This document shows, one piece after another, positions 17,880-26,677 of a stretch of DNA of 64,000 bases. The translations under genes and the position numbers were made by a program. Under the pieces are notes generated by a model. The model had not been told where the DNA came from. It made no database searches and worked only from the letters and a program-made list of their open reading frames with translations. Source of the DNA: Mucilaginibacter celer (GTDB lineage Bacteria; Bacteroidota; Bacteroidia; Sphingobacteriales; Sphingobacteriaceae); NCBI RefSeq assembly GCF_003576455.2, contig NZ_CP032869.1, positions 6,138,001-6,202,000 of the forward strand, in the 5' to 3' direction. How positions within the stretch are numbered: position 1 is the stretch's first letter; the number at the start of each line of letters is the position of its first letter.

Positions 17880-19442
17880 ATGCATATATCCCAACGCCTC
17901 ATACTCCTGATTGTAATTCTGTTTGCAAGCCTCCGTGCAACCGCACAACCGGCCGAGCTTGTTCCCGCCCCGGTTGATGTTAAAATGCAGCCCAAACGCG
18001 AATTCAGGGGAGTATGGATAGCTACCGTAGTTAATATCGATTGGCCAACCAACTCCAAATCGCCATCCGATAAGCAAAAGCAGGAACTGATTAATATCCT
18101 CAACTCGCACCAGGAAACAGGTATTAACGCGGTGATGCTGCAGGTAAGGCCCGCTGCCGATGCTTTCTACGCCAAAAGCCGCGAGCCATGGTCAAAATAT
18201 TTAACCGGAAAACAGGGGCAGGGGCCTACTCCTGCTTATGATCCGCTGGAGTTTGCCATTGCCGAGGCACACAAGCGTGGCATGGAACTGCATGCCTGGT
18301 TTAACCCCTACCGGGCCACTTTTGATGGTAATTTTGCAGCATTGAGTCCGCAGCATATCACCAAAATAAAGCCTGAGTGGTTTTTTACCTACGGCGGCAT
18401 CAAAACCTTTAACCCGGGTTTGCCCGAGGTGCGCGATTATATTGTACAGGTGATACTGGATGTGGTTGATAATTATGATATCGACGGTGTACACATGGAT
18501 GATTACTTTTATCCATATCCCATTGCCGGCCAAAAAATAAACGACGATGCAACCTTTAAGCAATACGGCGAAGGTTATGACAATATCAAAGACTGGCGCC
18601 GCCACAATGTTGATCTGCTGATCCACATGATTGCCGACAGCGTACATGCGCACGATCCTAACATTAAATTTGGTATCAGTCCGTTTGGCATCTGGGCAAA
18701 CAAGACGCAAAATGAAGAGGGCTCGGAAACTAACGGAGGCTCGTCATATTATGAAAACTATGCCGATACCCGCAAATGGGTGCAGGAGGGCTGGATTGAC
18801 TATATCAACCCACAGCTCTACTGGCAGATAGGCAACCGCGCTGCCGATTTTCAAAAGCTATTAAACTGGTGGGGCGATAATACCTTTGGCAGGCATTTAT
18901 ATATTGGCCAGGCCGCATATCGTATCAACGAGCGTAAGGTGCTGGCGTTTAAAAATCCATCACAACTGCCGCAACAGATTCAGCTGATTCGCGATAATCC
19001 GAGGGTACAGGGCAGCGTATACTTCAGTTCAAACTCGCTCACCAGCAATCCGCTGGGCTTTACCGACTCGCTGCGCGATAATTATTACCAGTACCCGGCC
19101 CTGCCGCCGGTAATGTTATGGCGCGATTCGATACCGCCTAATGCGCCGCAACAGCTAACCGCCAAAGCTATCGGCAGATCAGTTTCATTAAAATGGCTTA
19201 CACCCACACAGGCCAAGGATGAAGAACCCGTTTATGGTTACGTGATTTACAGGTTTGATGATGGTGAAAAGATTAATGTGGATAACCCGAAAAACATCCT
19301 CAAAATAAAATACGATGCTGCATTAGGTTATGATGATAATACCGTGGTGAAGGGCAAAACCTATTTTTATGTGGTCACGGCGCTGGATAGGATGAAGAAT
19401 GAGAGTGAGCGATCACCTACTATTGCGGTGACGGTACCGTAG
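17880..19442 (+). CDS. Secreted GHL10-type glycoside hydrolase-like protein (YngK/DUF187 family)
   Basis: A 520-residue protein with a signal peptide (about 1-22, LRATAQ). The family opening PKREFRGVWIATVVNIDWP starts near 38, followed by TIM-barrel motifs GINAVMLQVRPAADAFY, GMELHAWFNPYR, DGVHMDDYFYPYP and KFGISPFGIW. The last ~90 residues look like a fibronectin type III-like domain (SVSLKWLTPTQAKDEEPVYG). Family members are thought to act on cell-wall-related glycans; the exact bond cleaved is not known. Convergent with rnc. Confidence 0.85.
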   Translation: MHISQRLILLIVILFASLRATAQPAELVPAPVDVKMQPKREFRGVWIATVVNIDWPTNSKSPSDKQKQELINILNSHQETGINAVMLQVRPAADAFYAKSREPWSKYLTGKQGQGPTPAYDPLEFAIAEAHKRGMELHAWFNPYRATFDGNFAALSPQHITKIKPEWFFTYGGIKTFNPGLPEVRDYIVQVILDVVDNYDIDGVHMDDYFYPYPIAGQKINDDATFKQYGEGYDNIKDWRRHNVDLLIHMIADSVHAHDPNIKFGISPFGIWANKTQNEEGSETNGGSSYYENYADTRKWVQEGWIDYINPQLYWQIGNRAADFQKLLNWWGDNTFGRHLYIGQAAYRINERKVLAFKNPSQLPQQIQLIRDNPRVQGSVYFSSNSLTSNPLGFTDSLRDNYYQYPALPPVMLWRDSIPPNAPQQLTAKAIGRSVSLKWLTPTQAKDEEPVYGYVIYRFDDGEKINVDNPKNILKIKYDAALGYDDNTVVKGKTYFYVVTALDRMKNESERSPTIAVTVP

Positions 19443-19472
19443 TCTGAACCGGGATTTATGGGATTTTTTCGC

Positions 19473-19703
19473 TTTTGTCTGAACTCGAATTTATTGAATT
19501 AATGAATTGACAGAATAAATAAGTAAGTTCTGATAATACCCCCAAATTCGAGTTCAGACAAAACACTTGCATGCGGTCGTGGAGACACGACCGCCGGGGT
19601 AAAAGAAAGCTAAGCAAATTCGATAAATTCTAATAATTCCCCCAAATTCTGGTTCAGACAAATTCTGCTAATCCTAAAATTCTGTAAATTCTGATTCAGA
19701 CAA
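19473..19703. repeat. Array of inverted repeats of the word GTCTGAACTCGAATTT plus a perfect hairpin
   Basis: Perfect 20-base arms at 19473-19492 and 19544-19563. A separate perfect stem of 9 bp with a GAGA loop is at 19573-19594 (GCGGTCGTG-GAGA-CACGACCGC). Further copies of the word CTGRTTCAGACAA occur at 19646-19660 and 19690-19703. The array fills the convergent gap between the GHL10 gene and rnc and could terminate transcription from both sides. Confidence 0.75.
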
Positions 19704-20429
19704 TTATATCCCCAAAGCCTCACAAGCTTTCTCAGCTGCCAGTTTCTCAGCATTCTTTTTGCTGAATTCTTTGCCAGATCCCATTACTTCGCCATCAATA
19801 TTGGCTTGTACGGTGAAAAGTTTAGTACTTTCGCCGTCCTGGTTGGTTACCAGTTCAAAAATGATATCGCGGCCGTGGCGCTGGCACCATTCAATAAGCT
19901 TGCTTTTGAAATTGGTTTCCGTTTGCTCAAGCTTGTGGATATCAATATGGGGTTTAATGATGTGGTTAATCAGGAAGTTTTTGGTAAAATCGTACCCTTT
20001 ATCAAGGTATACGGCACCAATAAGGGCTTCAAAGGCGTCGCCCAGTAATGATCCCTGCCTGCTTGAGTTAAGCATGCGGTTATCATATTCAATCAGTTTA
20101 TCGAAACCAAGTTTTTTGCCAAGCGCGTTGAGGTTTACGCGGCTTACAATTTTTGAGCGCAATTCGGTGAGGAAACCCTCGTCCTCAAAAGGGTATAATT
20201 TGAATAATACTTCGGCAATAACGCTGCCCAGCACGGCATCACCCAGAAACTCCAGGCGTTCGTTGCTGTTCTTTACCCCCTTCTTAATGTTTTGCGCAAC
20301 CGATTTGTGGCGAAAGGCCATTCGGTATAAAGACAAATTGCCCGGCACGAAGCCGAGCAAATTCTTTAATATTTTAACATATTTCCGGTTAGGGGACAGG
20401 TATAGTTTGTAGAACCGACTTATAGGCAT
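19704..20429 (-). CDS. rnc: Ribonuclease III
   Basis: A 241-residue double-stranded RNA endonuclease used in rRNA and mRNA processing. The catalytic signature NERLEFLGDAVLG begins near residue 56 and the second acidic site is in GDAFEALIGAVYLDKG. A dsRNA-binding domain forms the C-terminus (GSGKEFSKKNAEKLAAEKAC). ATG 20427-20429 is chosen over a TTG one codon upstream. It is the last gene of acpP-fabF-rnc, with 13 bases between fabF and rnc. Confidence 0.95.
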   Translation of the reverse strand: MPISRFYKLYLSPNRKYVKILKNLLGFVPGNLSLYRMAFRHKSVAQNIKKGVKNSNERLEFLGDAVLGSVIAEVLFKLYPFEDEGFLTELRSKIVSRVNLNALGKKLGFDKLIEYDNRMLNSSRQGSLLGDAFEALIGAVYLDKGYDFTKNFLINHIIKPHIDIHKLEQTETNFKSKLIEWCQRHGRDIIFELVTNQDGESTKLFTVQANIDGEVMGSGKEFSKKNAEKLAAEKACEALGI

Positions 20430-20442
20430 CAAATTACCACAA

Positions 20443-21696
20443 TTAATCTTCGTACTTTTTAAATATTACAGAAGCATTGTGGCCGCCAAAACCAAATCCG
20501 TTGCTCTGAACCATCCTTATATCGCGTTTTTGAGCGGTATTGAAAGTGAAATTGATCTTAGGATCAAAAGCAGGATCATCAGTAAAGTGATTAATGGTTG
20601 GAGGGATGATGCCGTTTTTCAACGCCAGTATCGACGCGATAGCTTCAACCGCACCGGCAGCACCTAAAAGGTGACCTGTCATTGATTTGGTTGAGCTAAT
20701 GTTGATACGGTAAATATCATCGCCAAACACATCCTGTATTGCTTTTACTTCCTGCGGATCACCGATTGGGGTTGATGTGCCGTGAACGTTCACATAATCA
20801 ATATCGGCAGGTGTTAAGTTTGCATCTTCAAGGGCCGCGCGCATTACAAATGCAGCACCTAAACCATCGGGGTGAGGGGCTGTCATGTGGTAAGCATCGG
20901 CGCTCATGCCGCCACCCACCATTTCGGCGTATATTTTAGCGCCGCGGGCTTTAGCATGCTCTAATTCTTCTAAAATGATGGTGCCTGCGCCTTCGCCTGC
21001 TACAAAGCCGTCGCGGTCCAGATCAAACGGGCGTGAAGCTGTTGCTGGATCGTCGTTACGGGTTGACAGGGCGTGCATAGCGTTAAAACCGCCGATACCG
21101 GCTTCGTTGATGATAGCTTCAGAACCACCGCTGATGAACATATTAGCTTTACCCAAACGGATATAGTTAAATGAATCGATAAGCGAGTTATTTGATGAAG
21201 CACATGCCGAAACGGTAGTGAAGTTAGGTCCACGCAAACCATATTTAATAGAAATATGGCCGGGGGCTATGTCGGCAATCATTTTAGGGATAAAGAAGGG
21301 GTTAAAACGTGGAGTACCATCGCCTTTGGCAAAAGTCATCACCTCGTCGAGGAAGGTTTTTAAACCGCCTATACCCGAACCCCAGATAACGCCTATACGG
21401 CTGGTATCCAGTTTCGAAAAATCTAATCCGGCATCCTGTACAGCTTCTTCGGTTGAGAAGAGCGCGTATTGAACAAAAGGATCCAATTTACGGGCGTCTT
21501 TACGGCCCAAAAAACCATCCGCGTCAAAGCCTTTCACTTCGCACGCGAATTTAGTTTTGAACTTTTCGGTATCAAAACTCTTAATCAAGGCAGCGCCACT
21601 TACTCCATTGATCAAGCCGTTCCAGTAATCTGCAACGGTATTACCAATAGGAGTAAGCGCTCCAAGCCCGGTTACTACAACTCTTTTAAACTCCAT
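20443..21696 (-). CDS. fabF: 3-oxoacyl-ACP synthase II
   Basis: A 417-residue condensing enzyme that elongates fatty acids with malonyl-ACP. The Cys-His-His triad is visible: VSACASS (Cys165), NVHGTSTPIGDPQE and KSMTGHLLGAAG. Full length for FabF. Lies between acpP (20 bases upstream) and rnc, the usual Bacteroidetes order. Confidence 0.96.
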   Translation of the reverse strand: MEFKRVVVTGLGALTPIGNTVADYWNGLINGVSGAALIKSFDTEKFKTKFACEVKGFDADGFLGRKDARKLDPFVQYALFSTEEAVQDAGLDFSKLDTSRIGVIWGSGIGGLKTFLDEVMTFAKGDGTPRFNPFFIPKMIADIAPGHISIKYGLRGPNFTTVSACASSNNSLIDSFNYIRLGKANMFISGGSEAIINEAGIGGFNAMHALSTRNDDPATASRPFDLDRDGFVAGEGAGTIILEELEHAKARGAKIYAEMVGGGMSADAYHMTAPHPDGLGAAFVMRAALEDANLTPADIDYVNVHGTSTPIGDPQEVKAIQDVFGDDIYRINISSTKSMTGHLLGAAGAVEAIASILALKNGIIPPTINHFTDDPAFDPKINFTFNTAQKRDIRMVQSNGFGFGGHNASVIFKKYED

Positions 21697-21716
21697 TTAA
21701 TCCAGTTAGGGAGTTC

Positions 21717-21953
21717 TTATTTAACGTTTTTTTCAAGGTAAGCAACAGCCTGGCCTACAGTACCAATAGTTTCAGCCTGATCGTCAGGAATAGCCACGTT
21801 AAATTCTTTTTCAAACTCCATGATTAATTCCACGGTGTCTAACGAGTCGGCACCAAGATCATTGGTGAAACTCGCTTCTGGTGTAACTTCACTTTCGTCA
21901 ACACCCAGTTTTTCTACGATAATAGCTTTTACTCTTGAAGCGATATCAGACAT
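21717..21953 (-). CDS. acpP: Acyl carrier protein
   Basis: A 78-residue acidic helical protein. Ser37 in [10 protein letters not shown] is the phosphopantetheine attachment site. It carries growing acyl chains for FabF, FabH and PlsX, two of which are encoded elsewhere in this window. First gene of the acpP-fabF-rnc operon with a recognisable promoter upstream. Confidence 0.97.
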   Translation of the reverse strand: MSDIASRVKAIIVEKLGVDESEVTPEASFTNDLGADSLDTVELIMEFEKEFNVAIPDDQAETIGTVGQAVAYLEKNVK

Positions 21954-21989
21954 AGTCTTTATAGTTTAATGATTAATAAAAATTCTGTG

Positions 21990-22020
21990 CAAAGAAAAAT
22001 AAATTCTGCCAATAAACAAA
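21990..22020 (-). promoter_or_regulatory. Candidate promoter of acpP-fabF-rnc
   Basis: On the minus strand TTTG (22017-22020), a 19-base spacer, then TTTCTTTG (21990-21997), one mismatch from TAnnTTTG. The predicted leader is about 30 bases. Confidence 0.5.
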
Positions 22021-22060
22021 TCTAAAACTTTTACAATATAAATCTCTAAACAAAATTTTA

Positions 22061-22087
22061 TTGAAACGGTTTGTATTAGTAATTTTG
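22061..22087 (+). promoter_or_regulatory. Candidate promoter of the IPExxxVDY-family gene
   Basis: TAATTTTG at 22080-22087 matches the -7 consensus TAnnTTTG exactly. TTG lies at 22061-22063, with a 16-base spacer that is shorter than usual. Start codon at 22102. Confidence 0.4.
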
Positions 22088-22101
22088 ACGCCGTAAAAGT
22101 A

Positions 22102-22527
22102 ATGATTTTGAACAGGAAATTTTTAAAGTTTGAGATCGATTTTGATTTTGTGCTCATCGCGGTAACAACTTCACTTAAAGATTACCGCATTTGTTATCTT
22201 ATCAACAAATATTTAAATTTTGATTTTGTTAAGGTTGATGACCTGGAAGTTGATATTTACCAGGGCAGCGAGCCTGTTTTATTCTCATTATACCGCTACA
22301 GTTGGGAAACTACCGAAACAGATTTTTATTTTATAGGTAATAAAGGATCAGATGGTTACCTTGTACCCGAAATAAAAAGTGCCGATTATTTTTTAATGAT
22401 TCGTAACTATATAGATGATAATGAGCTTGATACAATAGTGTCATCCCTCAATAAAATACCCGAAGTGGTTGCGGCCGTAAAGATTGATCCAAAAAAAATA
22501 AAATCACGGGAAAATCTGTTATTTTAG
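22102..22527 (+). CDS. IPExxxVDY-family protein
   Basis: A 141-residue protein. It carries the family-naming motif in the form VPEIKSADYFL (about residues 92-102) and ends with a lysine-rich helix (KIDPKKIKSREN). The family is small, restricted to Bacteroidota as far as I know, and of unknown function. It lies 66 bases upstream of pyk in the same direction, a pairing that suggests co-expression. Confidence 0.75.
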   Translation: MILNRKFLKFEIDFDFVLIAVTTSLKDYRICYLINKYLNFDFVKVDDLEVDIYQGSEPVLFSLYRYSWETTETDFYFIGNKGSDGYLVPEIKSADYFLMIRNYIDDNELDTIVSSLNKIPEVVAAVKIDPKKIKSRENLLF

Positions 22528-22593
22528 CGCCGAATTTTAAAATGTTGGTTTTACAATCATTTATAATACCCTCCAGTTTTTAACCCGAATAAT

Positions 22594-24033
22594 ATGGAAC
22601 TATACTATAATCGTACAAAAATTGTTGCCACCATGGGGCCGGCATCAGCTAAAAAAGATGTTTTATTAGCGATGATCAAGGCCGGTGTTAACATTTGCCG
22701 TCTTAATTTTTCGCACGGTAAGCCCGAAGATCATAAAGTAGTGATCGATCTTATCCGCGAAATTAACGAGCAATACAAAACCAACGTGGGCATCCTTGCC
22801 GATTTGCAGGGCCCTAAAATCCGTATCGGCCTTGTAAAAGACGGCGGTATTCACCTTGTAAACGGTACTCAGATTAAAATTACCACGCACGAGTGTATTG
22901 GTAATGATGAGCAGATTTACATCACTTACCCAACCTTCCCACAGGATGTACAGGCAAACGAAATTATTTTGCTTGATGATGGTAAACTGCAATTAAAAGT
23001 TATTGAAACCAACCGTGCCGATACTGTTATCTGCGAGGTTGTACATGGCGGTATCTTAACATCCCGTAAAGGTGTTAACCTGCCAAATACTAAAGTATCT
23101 ATCCCAAGCTTAACCGAAGAGGATTTGATCAACCTTGAATTTGCCCTTAAACAGGATGTTGAATGGATAGGTTTATCATTTGTACGTACAGGCGAAGATA
23201 TTATCGACCTGAAACGCATCATTGCCCGTAATGGTTCGGCAGCCAAAGTTATTGCCAAAGTTGAAAAGCCGGAGGCTATTGAAAATATTGATGCCATTGT
23301 TGCCGCTACAGACGGTGTGATGGTTGCCCGTGGCGACCTGGGTGTTGAAATGCCGCTTGAAGAAGTGCCTTTGCTGCAAAAAATGATTGCCCGTAAATGC
23401 CGTGCGGCTTCAAAACCGGTAATTGTTGCTACCCAGATGCTGGAGTCGATGATCACTACTCCGCGCCCAACCCGTGCCGAGGTGAATGACGTTGCCAACT
23501 CTGTACTTGACGGTGCCGATGCCGTGATGCTGAGCGGTGAAACATCTGTTGGTGAGTTCCCGGTTATCGTTATCGAAACTATGGCCAAAATTGTACGTAA
23601 TGTTGAAGAGCTTGGCTATCCTTTCAATGCGCCTAAAGAGGCCGTTGTTAAAGACCCATCATCTCCAAACTTCCTGAGCAATGCCCTTTGCGAATCGGCG
23701 GTGCATATTGCCGGGCAAAGTAACGCTGCAGGTATCGTATCGATGACTACCTCGGGCTACACCGCTTTCGAAATTTCGAGCCACAGGCCTAAAGCCAGCA
23801 CTTACATCTTTACTTCAAACAAACAGCTGTTAAACGCGCTGAGCCTGGTTTGGGGTGTGCGTACATTCTACTACGATCAGCTGGAAAGTACCGATCAAAC
23901 TATTGCCGATGTAAACAATATTCTGAAAGCCGAAGGCTTGATTAAAACAGGCGATGTGGTTGTTAACACTGCTGCAACACCTATTATTAAACAAGGTAAA
24001 ACCAATACGCTTAAATTAAGCGTTATTGAATAA
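22594..24033 (+). CDS. pyk: Pyruvate kinase
   Basis: A 479-residue glycolytic enzyme converting phosphoenolpyruvate and ADP to pyruvate and ATP. The start TKIVATMGPASAKKDVL, the active-site stretch VIAKVEKPEAIENID and MVARGDLGVEMPLEEVP are all present, followed by ATQMLESMITTPRPTRAEV. Full length with a C-terminal allosteric-type domain. A terminator follows. Confidence 0.97.
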   Translation: MELYYNRTKIVATMGPASAKKDVLLAMIKAGVNICRLNFSHGKPEDHKVVIDLIREINEQYKTNVGILADLQGPKIRIGLVKDGGIHLVNGTQIKITTHECIGNDEQIYITYPTFPQDVQANEIILLDDGKLQLKVIETNRADTVICEVVHGGILTSRKGVNLPNTKVSIPSLTEEDLINLEFALKQDVEWIGLSFVRTGEDIIDLKRIIARNGSAAKVIAKVEKPEAIENIDAIVAATDGVMVARGDLGVEMPLEEVPLLQKMIARKCRAASKPVIVATQMLESMITTPRPTRAEVNDVANSVLDGADAVMLSGETSVGEFPVIVIETMAKIVRNVEELGYPFNAPKEAVVKDPSSPNFLSNALCESAVHIAGQSNAAGIVSMTTSGYTAFEISSHRPKASTYIFTSNKQLLNALSLVWGVRTFYYDQLESTDQTIADVNNILKAEGLIKTGDVVVNTAATPIIKQGKTNTLKLSVIE

Positions 24034-24067
24034 GGCTTTATAAAAAATCTTACTTTTAATGAAGAAG

Positions 24068-24095
24068 GCTCGCCGGGTAACTGGCGGGCTTTTTT
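24068..24095 (+). terminator. Rho-independent terminator of pyk
   Basis: Stem GCTCGCC...GGCGGGC with an 8-base loop and six T, 35 bases after the pyk stop. Confidence 0.8.
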
Positions 24096-24147
24096 GTTGG
24101 ATTTATTTTGAGCCAAAATTATATATTCGGATAATTTATAAATAAAT

Positions 24148-25158
24148 ATGCCTCTACCTTATAACCATGATATAAAAGCTATCCTTGAACGCCGTTATCA
24201 CCGAAATTTGTTGTATGGATATTATGGAGGGATTTTTAACCCTGTCGAAGATAAATTTTATGCATGCACCTGGGTGAAACTTTCTACAGTTGATTATGAT
24301 GAATTTATCTGGCACCATGAACAATTAATGGGTAGTTCTGCAATGTATTTCGATATTGAAAAAACAAGAAAGCAAGTCGATTCAAATTCCTGGCAAAGCA
24401 AAACTCCTAAGGAATGCATAGATGAAGGCATCTACCTATATTTTTCAGTTTTATTTATGGGGGTGTTTTTTGAGAACGAATGGTTTATTACTCCAAGCCT
24501 CTGTTTTTATGGGAATGACTTAGAAGAGGTTAAACTAAAAGAACGGGCTGAAGCAAATATTACATCGGGCAAAACATGGGAGAGTAGCCTTTTTCTGCCC
24601 GAAAAAGAGATTGACCTAAAAGGCTATCCCAAGATGGGTTTATCGCCGACATCTCTCGAGTTTAAAAATGTTCCCTGGATGGTATCCATAATAAAACAGG
24701 AAAGGAAAGAGCGGTTGAACCATGCTTATTGTATATATATTAATGAAGAATACCTAAAACCCTTTTTTGAAAAGTTAAAAATTCGGGATTATGAGAATTT
24801 TGTAAGTGCCGATCAGTTAAGATATGGTTACACAATGATTTTTCCTGAACATAAAAAGTATACCTTGTTTTGTGGTTTGATAGAAAATAATCAAGGTAAA
24901 TGGAGGCTCGAGTATTTTTTTCTTAATGAGGGTAAGTTTTACCGATGGACCTATTTCAGTAAAACTGAACACGACTTTTCCTTTTTTTATGGGGATTTAA
25001 TCATTGCTGATCTGCAGCAAATTTCTAATTGGGATCAGGAGCCTTACTTAGATTCGTCATGCACAATGGACGATCCTCACTTTTGGAATTGTTATGTTTT
25101 TTCCCGGGATAGCTCATCCGGTGAGTTTTTATATCTTGAGGAAATTCATTTTGACTAA
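24148..25158 (+). CDS. Hypothetical protein, AT-rich orphan
   Basis: A 336-residue protein with no signal peptide, no membrane segment and no motif I recognise. It is rich in aromatic residues (many Tyr, Trp, Phe), for example MLYGYYGG-like and DPHFWNCYVF stretches. Its coding sequence is visibly more AT-rich than pyk and aroE on either side, with frequent runs of A and T, which suggests recent acquisition. It follows the pyk terminator and is probably transcribed separately. Confidence 0.7.
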   Translation: MPLPYNHDIKAILERRYHRNLLYGYYGGIFNPVEDKFYACTWVKLSTVDYDEFIWHHEQLMGSSAMYFDIEKTRKQVDSNSWQSKTPKECIDEGIYLYFSVLFMGVFFENEWFITPSLCFYGNDLEEVKLKERAEANITSGKTWESSLFLPEKEIDLKGYPKMGLSPTSLEFKNVPWMVSIIKQERKERLNHAYCIYINEEYLKPFFEKLKIRDYENFVSADQLRYGYTMIFPEHKKYTLFCGLIENNQGKWRLEYFFLNEGKFYRWTYFSKTEHDFSFFYGDLIIADLQQISNWDQEPYLDSSCTMDDPHFWNCYVFSRDSSSGEFLYLEEIHFD

Positions 25159-25235
25159 TAGCCCGCCAAAAACCATACCCACGTACAGCTATAATTGATT
25201 ACTTTAGCGCTTTAGCATCGATATAAAAATTGATA

Positions 25236-26042
25236 ATGAAACACTACGGACTTACAGGATTTCCGCTCTCGCACTCGTTTTCGAAAAAGTTTTTTACCGA
25301 AAAGTTTGAGGCCGAGGGCATTACCGACTGTCGCTATGATCTTTACCCCATAGAACATATTAAAGACCTGCAGGACCTGCTTGACGAGCATCCCGATATT
25401 AAAGGCCTGAACGTTACCATCCCCCATAAAATAAATGTACTGCCCTACCTGGATTGGATTGAGCACGATGCCCGTACAGCAGGTGCCGTTAACTGTATCC
25501 GTGTAACCGCCGAGAGCCCGATAGAGGCTGCTTTTTCGGGCGAGATAGGAGTAAAAGATCACGATTTCAGGCTGGAAGGTTACAATACCGATATTTATGG
25601 CTTTGAGCAATCATTAAAACCCCTGATAGGCGATGGAAACGACGATGCCCTGGTGTTGGGCGACGGCGGAGCTGCAAAGGCGGTAAAGTGTGTGCTTGAA
25701 AACTTAGGCATCAGTTATAAAGTGGTAACACGCAAACCCACGCATCAGCCGGATAATATCCTGTTTAAGGATTTGAAGCCGCACCACATCATGCATCATA
25801 AAATTATTATCAACACCACGCCGCTGGGCACCTATCCCAATGTTGATGAATGCCCGCCCATACCTTATGATTATATTGAAGATGGGCATGTACTGTATGA
25901 TTTGATTTATAACCCCGAAGAAACCATGTTTTTACGGGAAGGCCGTTTGCGCGGAGCTGTTACCAAAAACGGTTACGAAATGCTGGTGCTGCAGGCCGAA
26001 AAATCATGGGAGATCTGGACCTCAAAAGAAAAGCATCCATGA
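25236..26042 (+). CDS. aroE: Shikimate dehydrogenase
   Basis: A 268-residue NADPH-dependent enzyme of aromatic amino acid synthesis (3-dehydroshikimate to shikimate). The substrate motif YGLTGFPLSHSFSKKFF opens the protein, LNVTIPHK carries the catalytic lysine, and VLGDGGAAKAVK is the nucleotide loop. The ATG at 25236 is preferred to a TTG two codons earlier. The stop overlaps the next start by 4 bases (ATGA 26039-26042). Confidence 0.94.
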   Translation: MKHYGLTGFPLSHSFSKKFFTEKFEAEGITDCRYDLYPIEHIKDLQDLLDEHPDIKGLNVTIPHKINVLPYLDWIEHDARTAGAVNCIRVTAESPIEAAFSGEIGVKDHDFRLEGYNTDIYGFEQSLKPLIGDGNDDALVLGDGGAAKAVKCVLENLGISYKVVTRKPTHQPDNILFKDLKPHHIMHHKIIINTTPLGTYPNVDECPPIPYDYIEDGHVLYDLIYNPEETMFLREGRLRGAVTKNGYEMLVLQAEKSWEIWTSKEKHP

Positions 26043-26617
26043 AATATGCAGCTTTAGTAATTGTGACCTTATTGCTTTTAGCAGCATGCGGTGGCAATCA
26101 TGACTATTCGCCAAAGCCGCGGGGCTTTTACCGCATTATGTTCCCTAAAAAGGAATACCAGGAATATACCGCCGGTTGCCCCTATACTTTTACTTATCCC
26201 AAATATGCAGTTATTGAGCCCGATAAAAAGGCCGGGGCCAAGCCCTGCTGGGTTAACATGCAGTTTCCGCAGTTTAAAGCTACCCTGCATTTAAGCTATC
26301 AGCCGGTTACTTCAAAAAAAGAGTTTAACGAACTGGTGGAAGATGCCCGCACTTTTGCGTTTAAACATACTGTAAAGGCCACATCAATTGATGAAGGCAT
26401 TATTCATTATGCCGATAAAAAGGTTTACGGCATTTACTACACCATTGATGGTAACGCAGCTTCATCGGCACAGTTTTTTCTTACCGATAGTACTCAAAAC
26501 TACATCCGCGGCGCGCTGTACTTCAATAGCGAACCGAGGCTTGATTCGATCCAGCCCGTGCTTAATTTTATTAAGCAGGATATAGCCGTGATGATTAAAA
26601 GTTTTAAGTGGAGATAA
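26039..26617 (+). CDS. gldD: Gliding motility lipoprotein GldD
   Basis: A 192-residue lipoprotein. Starting at ATG 26039 gives MKYAALVIVTLLLLAACG with lipobox LAAC. The mature start YSPKPRGFYRIMFPKKEYQ is characteristic of GldD, which in Flavobacterium johnsoniae is needed for gliding and type IX secretion. The predicted site is the periplasmic face of a membrane. Many Sphingobacteriaceae do not visibly glide, so here it may serve secretion (inference). Translationally coupled to aroE. Confidence 0.87.
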   Translation: MKYAALVIVTLLLLAACGGNHDYSPKPRGFYRIMFPKKEYQEYTAGCPYTFTYPKYAVIEPDKKAGAKPCWVNMQFPQFKATLHLSYQPVTSKKEFNELVEDARTFAFKHTVKATSIDEGIIHYADKKVYGIYYTIDGNAASSAQFFLTDSTQNYIRGALYFNSEPRLDSIQPVLNFIKQDIAVMIKSFKWR

Positions 26618-26677
26618 GAGAGGCAAGAGATCAGAAATCAGGATGCAAGATATATTTGGCTGAAAAATAATTAACCT

